This document shows, in pieces, positions 58,239-64,000 of a stretch of DNA of 64,000 nt. A program made the translations under genes and the position numbers. Where the stretch lies: assembly GCF_004216915.1 (NCBI RefSeq), contig NZ_SGXD01000003.1, forward strand, positions 628,222 through 692,221, given 5' to 3'. Source of the stretch: Motilibacter rhizosphaerae (GTDB lineage Bacteria > Actinomycetota > Actinomycetes > Motilibacterales > Motilibacteraceae). How positions within the stretch are numbered: position 1 is the first letter of the stretch; every line of letters begins with the position of its first letter. Below the pieces are notes generated by a model. The model was not told the DNA's origin, did not search any database, and was given only the letters and a program-made list of their open reading frames with translations.

Positions 58239-59095
58239 ACGTCGACACCACCGTCCGCGTCGTCCGCCGCGCGGCCCGCCGCGGCACCCGCGAGGCGCGT
58301 CAGGCGGTGCTGGACGCGACCTTCGCCGTCCAGGCCCGCCACCAGCGCGTCGGCCTGCCCCCGCTCGAGGGCGAGGCGCAGCGCATCGTCGCGGCGCTGC
58401 AGCGCGGCGAGGCGGCCGCAGCCGGCCTCGACGAGCTCAAGTTCGGCACCACGGCCGAGATGGAGCGCGTGGGCCGCCAGATCCTCGCCGACATGGCCGA
58501 GGAGCCGAGGCTCGCGTCCGAGGTGCGCGGGCCGAGGATCCGTACGGCGACCGCAGTCCCGGCCCTGCGTGCCTGGGCGCTGGAGCCGCAGATGCTCGCC
58601 ATCGCGTCCAACTACATCGGCTCTCCGGCGGTCTTCCAGGGCGTGCACGCGCGCATCGACCCCGTCAGCAGCGCGCAGGACCTCACCGAGCTGTGGCACC
58701 GCGACGGCGAGGACCGCCGCATGCTCAAGGCGTTCGTCTACTTCCACGACATCACCATCGACCACGGGCCGTTCGAGTACGTCGTGGACAGCGAGCTCGA
58801 CAAGGGCCTGCGCCGCCGCATCCTCGGCGGCATCCGCGACGCCGAGCGGAACGGCCGGCTCGGCCTCGACGACGACGAGATGGCCGCGCTGGTGCCGCGC
58901 AGCCAGTGGCGCAACGGCGAGGTCCCGGGGCGCACCGCGCTGTTCGCGGACCCGACGGCCTTCTTCCACCACGGCAGGCTGCGGACCAAGGCGCGCTCGT
59001 CGCTGTTCTTCGTCTACACCTCGGCGTTCCCGCGCGAGCCCGGCCACTGCCGGCAGTACTGGGACGACACCTTCCCGGCCCCGACCGGGTTCTGA
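58235..59095 (+). CDS. phytanoyl-CoA dioxygenase (PhyH) family protein
   Basis: This 286-residue Fe(II)/2-oxoglutarate-dependent oxygenase-like protein has the H-x-D iron ligands in LWHRDGED (His 155, Asp 157). The distal His is in FFHHGRL (245 or 246), and an Arg shortly after (about 248-254) can bind 2-oxoglutarate. The family hydroxylates or otherwise oxidises small substrates. In polysaccharide loci such enzymes may modify a sugar or an amino-acid or lipid decoration, but the substrate is unknown. The ATG overlaps the stop of the GT2 gene as ATGA with AAGGAGG four bases upstream. It lies directly before the second wzx gene. Confidence 0.87.
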   Translation: MNVDTTVRVVRRAARRGTREARQAVLDATFAVQARHQRVGLPPLEGEAQRIVAALQRGEAAAAGLDELKFGTTAEMERVGRQILADMAEEPRLASEVRGPRIRTATAVPALRAWALEPQMLAIASNYIGSPAVFQGVHARIDPVSSAQDLTELWHRDGEDRRMLKAFVYFHDITIDHGPFEYVVDSELDKGLRRRILGGIRDAERNGRLGLDDDEMAALVPRSQWRNGEVPGRTALFADPTAFFHHGRLRTKARSSLFFVYTSAFPREPGHCRQYWDDTFPAPTGF

Positions 59096-60468
59096 GCGAG
59101 AGCGAGAGCGGGACCATCAGCACGGGACGCGGGAGCGGTCGCTCCCTGTCATGGCACGTCGCCCTCACGGGCCTGTCCAACGTCGGCATCCTCGCGGTCA
59201 ACCTCGCCACCGGGGTGCTGGTCGCCCGCAGCATCGGCCCGGGTGGCCGCGGTGACCTCGCCGTCCTCGCGACGCTGACGCAGTTCACGGGGTGGATCGC
59301 GGCGCTCGGCACCAACGAGGGCGTCGCCTTCCTCGCCTCGAAGCGCGAGGAGGACATCCCGCGGATCGTCGGCACCGCGCTCGCCTTCCTGGCCGGGCTG
59401 GGCCTCGTCGGCGTGGTGCTGGCCGAGCTCGCGCTGCCGCTCGTGCTCCACGCGCAGCACCAGTCGGTCATCGACACCGGGCGCTGGTTCGTCCTCAGCG
59501 TCGTGCTCGTGCTCGCGACGTCCCAGCTGCAGAGCCTGCTGGGCGGGTCGCACGACTTCGCCGGGATGAACGTCCTGCGCGTGCTGCAGCCGACGGGGTA
59601 CCTCGTCGGGCTGGTGGTGCTCGCGCTCACCGTCCGGCTCACCGTCGACGAGGTGCTGCTCGCCAGCATCGCGTCGAGCGTGCTGGCGCTGGGCGTCGTG
59701 GGCGCGCGGTTCCTCCGCAGGGTCGGCGTCGCGCGCCCGTCGCGCGAGGTCGCCCGCGCGGCGCTCGCCTTCGGGATCAAGGTGCAGGGCAGCCTGTTCG
59801 GCGGGCTGGTGAACGGCCGGCTCGACCTGCTCATGATGCCGGCGTTCCTCAGCGTCGCGACGGTCGGCCTCTACTCCGTCGCCACGAACACCGCGGGCAT
59901 CCTGTTCGCGCTGGTCGGCGTGCTGGGCCAGGTGGTCTTCCCGGCGGCCGCGCGCCGCGGCGGCGCGGAGGGGATGCGGCTGGTGGTGCGCGCGGGTCGG
60001 ATCACGGTCGGCACGGCGGGCGCGGTCGCGCTCGTCCTGGGCGTGCTCGCCCCGTGGCTGCTCCCGCTGGTCTACGGCGACGCCTTCCGCGGCTCCGCGG
60101 TCCCGCTGCAGATCATGCTCCCGGGCGTGGTCCTCGCCGCGACGAGCCAGGTCCTCGACGCCGGGCTGCAGGCCACCGGCCGACCGGGCGCCGCGAGCAT
60201 CTGCCAGCTGTGGGGGCTCGTCGTGACCGTGGTCGGGCTCTCGGTCTCGCTGGAGCCCTTCGGCATGGACGGCGCCGCGACGGTGACGACGCTGTCGTAC
60301 CTCACCTGCTTCGTCGCCGCCCTCGTCTACCTGCGCCGGGAGCCCGGCTTCTCGGTGCGCGCGCTGTTCAGCCCGCGGCGGTTCGTCGCCGACGGCCTCG
60401 ACGTCTCCCGGACGCTGCTGCGCCGACGAGGGACGGCGCCCGGGCCCGAGCTGTCGAAGGTCGCCTGA
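59092..60468 (+). CDS. Wzx-type polysaccharide flippase, apparently with a CTG start
   Basis: This is a polytopic flippase with about 12-14 hydrophobic helices: the first is ALTGLSNVGILAVNLATGVLV, then RSIGPGGRGDLAVLATL, NGRLDLLMMPAFLSVATVGLYSVATNTAG, and YGDAFRGSAVPLQIMLPG near the end. It should export the region B repeat unit. The frame has no ATG, GTG or TTG before a GTG at 59215, which lies inside the first helix. The candidates are CTG at 59092, overlapping the PhyH stop as CTGA and giving 458 residues, and CTG at 59146, with GGGAG about ten bases upstream. Coordinates use the first. The gene itself is secure; its start is not. Confidence 0.85.
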   Translation: MSESESGTISTGRGSGRSLSWHVALTGLSNVGILAVNLATGVLVARSIGPGGRGDLAVLATLTQFTGWIAALGTNEGVAFLASKREEDIPRIVGTALAFLAGLGLVGVVLAELALPLVLHAQHQSVIDTGRWFVLSVVLVLATSQLQSLLGGSHDFAGMNVLRVLQPTGYLVGLVVLALTVRLTVDEVLLASIASSVLALGVVGARFLRRVGVARPSREVARAALAFGIKVQGSLFGGLVNGRLDLLMMPAFLSVATVGLYSVATNTAGILFALVGVLGQVVFPAAARRGGAEGMRLVVRAGRITVGTAGAVALVLGVLAPWLLPLVYGDAFRGSAVPLQIMLPGVVLAATSQVLDAGLQATGRPGAASICQLWGLVVTVVGLSVSLEPFGMDGAATVTTLSYLTCFVAALVYLRREPGFSVRALFSPRRFVADGLDVSRTLLRRRGTAPGPELSKVA

Positions 60469-60551
60469 GCTCCCTGTCGGGCGCATTGGGCCGTACGGGG
60501 CGGTTGAGGCAGGGATGGGCCGGTTCTCCCGCTCGGGAGCGGGCCAACCGA

Positions 60552-60557
60552 TAGCCT
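60552..60557 (+). promoter_or_regulatory. candidate -10 element upstream of the epimerase operon
   Basis: TAGCCT lies 125 bases upstream of the epimerase ATG. Just upstream (60520-60550) is an inverted-repeat-rich stretch, cggtt...aaccg around ctcccg-ct-cgggag, that could be an operator. Confidence 0.35.
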
Positions 60558-60682
60558 GGACGCGTACGGCCGCTTCCTGAGCACGACAGATCCCGGGCCC
60601 ACGGCGCGAGTCCCGGAGCCACGCGGGTGGCCAGCACGTCGGAAGCCGACCAGAAGACGCCCACAGGGGGGACCCACACACC

Positions 60683-61708
60683 ATGCGCATCCTCGTCACC
60701 GGCACCGAGGGCTACCTCGGCTGCCTGCTCGCTCCCGAGCTCGACCGTCGCGGTCACGACGTCCGCGGCCTGGACACGGGCTTCTTCAAGTACGGCTGGC
60801 TCTACCGCGGCACGGACCGCTCGGTGGCCACCATCGACAAGGACATCCGCCACGTCACCGTGGACGACCTGCGCGGCTTCGACGCGGTCGTGCACATGGC
60901 CGAGCTGTCCAACGACCCGCTGGGCGACCTCATCGGCGAGATCACCTACGACATCAACCACAAGGGCACGCTGCGCCTGGCCACCCTCGCCAAGGAGGCG
61001 GGTGTCGAGCGGTTCGTGTTCATGTCCTCCTGCAGCGTCTACGGCGTGGCCGAGGGCACGGTCGACGAGACCTCCCCGATCAACCCGCAGACCGCGTACG
61101 CCGTGTGCAAGGGGCTCATCGAGCGCGATGTCACCAAGCTCGCGGACGACAGCTTCTCCCCCACGTTCATGCGCAACGCCACGGCGTTCGGCGCCTCGCC
61201 GCGCATGCGGTTCGACATCGTGCTGAACAACCTCTCGGGCCTCGCGCACACCACCGGCCAGATCGCGATGACGAGCGACGGCACCCCGTGGCGCCCGCTC
61301 GTGCACGCCCTCGACATCGGCAAGGCGATCCGCTGCGTGCTCGAGGCGCCGCGCGAGGCCGTGCACAACGAGGTCTTCAACGTCGGCAGCAACGAGCAGA
61401 ACTACCAGGTCCGCGACATCGCGGAGAAGGTCGCCGCGGCGTTCCCCGGCTGCACCACGAGCTTCGGCGAGCCCGGCGCGGACAACCGCAGCTACAAGGT
61501 GAACTTCGACAAGATCTACTCGCAGCTGCCGGGCTTCTCCTGCGACTGGGACGCCGACAAGGGCGCCGCGCAGCTGGCCGAGGTGTTCGCGCGCATCGAC
61601 CTCGACGAGGCGACCTTCAAGGGCCGCGGCCACACGCGGCTCAAGCAGCTCGAGCACCTGCTCGCCACCAAGCAGATCGACGCCGACCTCTTCTGGACCG
61701 CCCCGTGA
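60683..61708 (+). CDS. NAD-dependent epimerase/dehydratase (extended SDR)
   Basis: This 341-residue protein has the TGTEGYLG dinucleotide loop (6-13), the unusual LDTGFFKYGWLY segment, HMAELSNDP (66-80), the active-site SSCSVYG with Ser 115-118, and YAVCK with Tyr 139 and Lys 143. FNVGSNEQNYQVRDIAE follows. It belongs to the nucleotide-sugar SDR group with GalE and RmlB, but lacks the Asp-Glu pair of 4,6-dehydratases. The reaction may be epimerisation, reduction or oxidation of a CDP- or dTDP-linked sugar. It is coupled by GTGA to the RmlC-like gene, which is coupled to the SAF dehydrogenase gene. These three form a tight nucleotide-sugar cassette. Confidence 0.9.
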   Translation: MRILVTGTEGYLGCLLAPELDRRGHDVRGLDTGFFKYGWLYRGTDRSVATIDKDIRHVTVDDLRGFDAVVHMAELSNDPLGDLIGEITYDINHKGTLRLATLAKEAGVERFVFMSSCSVYGVAEGTVDETSPINPQTAYAVCKGLIERDVTKLADDSFSPTFMRNATAFGASPRMRFDIVLNNLSGLAHTTGQIAMTSDGTPWRPLVHALDIGKAIRCVLEAPREAVHNEVFNVGSNEQNYQVRDIAEKVAAAFPGCTTSFGEPGADNRSYKVNFDKIYSQLPGFSCDWDADKGAAQLAEVFARIDLDEATFKGRGHTRLKQLEHLLATKQIDADLFWTAP

Positions 61709-62250
61709 TCTTCACGCAGACGGCGCTCGCGGGCGCCACCATCATCGACCTCGAGCGGCGCGAGGACGAGCGCGGCTTCTTCGCGCGCACCTTCTGCCGC
61801 AAGGAGTTCGCGGACGCCGGGCTCGACCCGATGGTCGAGCAGTGCAACCTGTCCTACAACTACAAGGCCGGGACGCTGCGCGGCATGCACTACCAGGTCG
61901 CGCCCGCCGAGGAGGCGAAGCTCGTGCGCTGCACGAGCGGCGCCATCCTCGACGTCATCGTCGACATGCGCCCCGACAGTCCGACGCACCTGCAGCACAT
62001 CGCGGTCGAGCTCACCCAGCAGAACCGCCGCGCGCTGCTCGTGCCGCCGATGTTCGCGCACGGCTACCTCACCCTGACCGACGACGCCGAGGTCGTCTAC
62101 CAGGTGAGCGAGACCTACACCCCGGGCACCGAGCGCGGCCTGCGCTACGACGACCCGGCGCTGGGCATCGACTGGCCGGTCGAGGTCGCCGTCATCAGCG
62201 CCAAGGACGCGGCCTGGCCGCTGCTCTCGGAGCAGGGGATCTCGGCGTGA
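61705..62250 (+). CDS. RmlC-like nucleotide-sugar 3(,5)-epimerase
   Basis: This 181-residue cupin has the RmlC landmarks: RGFFARTFCRKEF, QCNLSYNYKAGTLRGMHYQ with the base His 62, EAKLVRCTSGAILDVIVDMR, FAHGYLTL and VYQVSETYTPGTERGLRYDDPALGIDWP. It is shorter and clearly different from RmlC at 16.8 kb, so it probably acts on another nucleotide 4-keto sugar, possibly at only one carbon. The GTG overlaps the epimerase stop as GTGA, and its own stop overlaps the next GTG in the same way. Confidence 0.9.
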   Translation: MIFTQTALAGATIIDLERREDERGFFARTFCRKEFADAGLDPMVEQCNLSYNYKAGTLRGMHYQVAPAEEAKLVRCTSGAILDVIVDMRPDSPTHLQHIAVELTQQNRRALLVPPMFAHGYLTLTDDAEVVYQVSETYTPGTERGLRYDDPALGIDWPVEVAVISAKDAAWPLLSEQGISA

Positions 62251-63536
62251 TCCTCGTCGACACCGCGCTCAAGCAGCGCGCGGCCGAGGGGCGGCCCATC
62301 CGCGTCGGGATGATCGGCGCGGGCTTCATGGGCCGCGGCGTGGCCAACCAGATCATCAACTACACCGAGGGCATGGAGCTGGTCGCGGTCTCGAACCGCC
62401 GGCTCGAGGGCGCCGTCCGGGCGTACGCCGAGGCGGGCGTCGACGAGACCGCGACGGTCTCCGACGCGGCCGGTGTCAGCGACGCGGTCCGGCGCGGAGT
62501 GCCTGCGGTCACGGAGGACCCGTTCGCGCTGGTCGACGCCGAGGGCATCGACGTCCTCTGCGACGTCACCGGCGCGGTGGAGTTCGGCGCGCGGGTGACG
62601 CTCGCCGCCTTCGCGGCCGGCAAGCACATGGTGACGATGAACGCCGAGCTCGACGGCACCGTCGGCCCGCTGCTCAAGGTGCTCGCCGAGCAGGCCGGGG
62701 TCATCTTCTCCGGCGTCGACGGCGACCAGCCGGGCGTGGAGGTCAACCTCTTCCGCTTCGTCACGCAGCTCGGCCTCACGCCGCTGGTGATGGGCAACAT
62801 CAAGGGCCTGCAGGACCCCTACCGCAACCCCACCACCCAAGAGGGGTTCGCCAAGCAGTGGGGCCAGGACCCGGCCATGGTGACGAGCTTCGCCGACGGC
62901 ACGAAGGTGTCGTTCGAGCAGGCGATCGTCGCCAACGCCACGGGGATGACGGTGGCGAAGCGCGGCATGGGCGGTGCGGACCACCGCGGCCATGTCGACG
63001 AGCTCACCACGGCGTACGACGTCGAGGAGCTGAAGAAGCTCGGCGGTGTCGTCGACTACGTCGTCGGGGCCAAGCCCGGGCCGGGCGTCTTCTGCCTCGC
63101 CACCGTCGAGGACCCGAAGCAGCGCCACATGCTCAACCTCTACAAGCTCGGCGAGGGGCCGCTCTACAGCTTCTACACGCCGTACCACCTGTGCCACTTC
63201 GAGGTCCCGACCTCGCTCGCCCGGGCGGTCCTCTTCGGCGACGCGCCGATCGTCGCCGCGGGGGCCCCGCAGGTCGAGGTCGTCGCGACGGCGAAGGTCG
63301 ACCTCAAGGCCGGGCAGGTCCTCGACGGGCTCGGGGAGTACCACACCTACGGCGAGGCCGAGGCGGCCGACGTCACCGCCCGCGAGCGGCTGCTGCCGAT
63401 GGGCGTGGCCGAGGGGTGCACCCTCGTGCGCGACGTGCCCAAGGACGCGACCCTGACCTACGACGACGTCATCGTCCCGGAGGGTCGCCTCATCGACGAC
63501 CTCCGCCGGCGGCAGGCGGAGCACTTCGGGGCGTAG
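62247..63536 (+). CDS. NAD(P)-dependent dehydrogenase with C-terminal SAF domain
   Basis: This 429-residue protein has an N-terminal Rossmann fold (GMIGAGFMGRG at about 21-31, VSNRR), then LCDVTGAVEFG and KHMVTMNAELDGTVGPLL. A central domain has FSGVDGDQPGVEVNLFRFV and NIKGLQDPYRNPTT. The C-terminal SAF-like module (about 340-420) has ATAKVDLKAGQVLDGLGEYHTYG and LLPMGVAEGCTLVRDVP. The general plan is that of homoserine-dehydrogenase-like oxidoreductases. SAF domains in other proteins bind sugars or sialic-acid-type ligands. Translational coupling to the RmlC-like epimerase suggests it works on the same sugar, perhaps an oxidation or carbon-chain step. The exact reaction is unknown. Confidence 0.87.
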   Translation: MILVDTALKQRAAEGRPIRVGMIGAGFMGRGVANQIINYTEGMELVAVSNRRLEGAVRAYAEAGVDETATVSDAAGVSDAVRRGVPAVTEDPFALVDAEGIDVLCDVTGAVEFGARVTLAAFAAGKHMVTMNAELDGTVGPLLKVLAEQAGVIFSGVDGDQPGVEVNLFRFVTQLGLTPLVMGNIKGLQDPYRNPTTQEGFAKQWGQDPAMVTSFADGTKVSFEQAIVANATGMTVAKRGMGGADHRGHVDELTTAYDVEELKKLGGVVDYVVGAKPGPGVFCLATVEDPKQRHMLNLYKLGEGPLYSFYTPYHLCHFEVPTSLARAVLFGDAPIVAAGAPQVEVVATAKVDLKAGQVLDGLGEYHTYGEAEAADVTARERLLPMGVAEGCTLVRDVPKDATLTYDDVIVPEGRLIDDLRRRQAEHFGA

Positions 63537-63577
63537 GAGCACCGGCGCGGCAGGGGGTCCTGCGGCGCGAGCACGTG

Positions 63578-63612
63578 GCAGAGGGGGCGTCCCGCCGGGG
63601 CGCCCCCTCTGC
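63578..63612. terminator. terminator after the SAF dehydrogenase gene
   Basis: A perfect 12-base-pair stem (63578-63589 with 63601-63612) closes an 11-base loop 41 bases after the stop codon. It also faces the minus-strand gene that ends at 63669. Confidence 0.75.
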
Positions 63613-63667
63613 TGTGGGTGCTGGGCTGTGCGTGCCGGGCCGTGCGTGCCGGGCTGTGCGTGCCGGG
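63612..63667. repeat. four tandem 14-base repeats
   Basis: Three adjacent copies of ctgtgcgtgccggg (63626-63639, 63640-63653 with one change, 63654-63667) follow a diverged copy (63612-63625, two changes). The array lies between the terminator and the stop codon of the minus-strand gene. It is probably a slippage-generated microsatellite-like repeat. Confidence 0.65.
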
Positions 63668-63668
63668 C

Positions 63669-64000
63669 TCAGCCGCGGGTGCCGGACTGGCCGCGCACCC
63701 GCTGGGCCAGCGCGAGCGCGCGCCCGGTGGGGAACGGCGCGGCCGCCAGCGCGTACGCCGCGAGGGCGCGCGGAGAGGCACCGCCGCGCAGCACCGGCCC
63801 GAGGACGGAGCGCGCGCCCGCCCGGTCGCCCTCGCGCAGCAGGGTGATCCCGAGACCGGTGCGCCAGTGGCGCGCCTCGCGCTCGAGCTCCGGACGCAGG
63901 TCCGCGGTGGCGGGGTCGGCCAGGAAGCGGTCGTAGCAGTAGCTCAGCGCCCGGTCGTAGCGCGCGCCCGAGGTGATGGACTGGCCGTGGTAGCGGTAGC
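63669..64000 (-). CDS. C-terminal part of a GT2-type glycosyltransferase (cut by window edge)
   Basis: The minus-strand frame is open from the right edge to TGA at 63669 and shows the last 110 residues. It begins with YRYHGQSITSGARYDRAL, the Y-R-x-H-x-x-S-x-T motif that follows the catalytic domain in many GT2 enzymes of polysaccharide loci. An Arg/Ala/Leu-rich helical tail resembling one or two TPR-like hairpins (REGDRAGARSVLGPVL ... ALAAYALAAAPF) follows. The catalytic part lies outside the window. It converges with the SAF dehydrogenase operon. Confidence 0.7.
   Translation of the reverse strand, partial: YRYHGQSITSGARYDRALSYCYDRFLADPATADLRPELEREARHWRTGLGITLLREGDRAGARSVLGPVLRGGASPRALAAYALAAAPFPTGRALALAQRVRGQSGTRG

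Overview
This window comes from a very GC-rich (roughly 70-75 %) actinobacterium. The evidence is a WhiB-type Fe-S regulator paired with a small HATPase, the long Mfd and L25/Ctc proteins, an MmyB-type regulator, very frequent GTG starts, stop/start overlaps of the ATGA or GTGA type, and a LAxTG-type sorting signal of the kind used by class E sortases. I cannot fix the genus. The window is dominated by cell-surface polysaccharide biosynthesis, with a few housekeeping genes embedded in it. No tRNA, rRNA, CRISPR array or insertion sequence was seen.

Region A (0.6-21.5 kb) is a complete Wzx/Wzy-type exopolysaccharide locus. On the minus strand, reading from about 16.3 kb down to 0.7 kb, it holds a polyprenyl-phosphate sugar-1-phosphate transferase (chain initiation), three GT4 glycosyltransferases, a Wzz-like chain-length protein, another GT4, a Wzx flippase, an exported protein of unknown function, a Wzy-like polymerase and, after a divergent serine-acetyltransferase-like gene, two GT4 and one GT2 enzymes. 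The dTDP-rhamnose set follows (rmlA and a rmlC on minus, rmlB and rmlD on plus), then one more GT4 that overlaps the 3' end of rmlD tail to tail.

The middle (21.5-49.4 kb) is mixed. A TetR regulator faces a GH3 glycosidase across a 20-base palindrome. Next come a 1325-residue exported multi-repeat protein ending in an OmpA-like domain, mfd, a HATPase-whiB pair, a 5'-truncated Vgb-like beta-propeller remnant, PEP carboxylase, an MmyB-type regulator with an NADP-dependent oxidoreductase, an RfbF-type cytidylyltransferase overlapping an FMN 2-hydroxyacid oxidase, and pth-rplY. A DUF4012 membrane protein, an LAHTG surface protein, and two adjacent genes that each fuse two glycosyltransferases (GT4-GT4 and GT2-GT4) complete it.

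Region B (49.5-64 kb) is a second polysaccharide locus organised around a divergent control region at 56.9-57.3 kb. The minus strand has a Wzc/CpsD-like ATPase, a second Wzy-like polymerase and two related TIM-barrel glycosidases (one membrane-anchored, one secreted with two NPCBM modules). The plus strand has a GT2, a PhyH-type dioxygenase, a second Wzx, an epimerase, a second RmlC-like epimerase and an SAF-domain dehydrogenase. The last three probably act with the RfbF enzyme at 38.7 kb to make an unusual nucleotide sugar. A GT2 C-terminus runs off the right edge.

Most unusual points: pth and the second wzx have no ATG/GTG/TTG at the place where their proteins must begin and seem to start at CTG. 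pth follows rplY in the same frame with a single TGA between them. Two neighbouring genes encode four glycosyltransferase domains. The usual actinobacterial rplY-pth-mfd neighbourhood appears to be split by about 8 kb of other genes.
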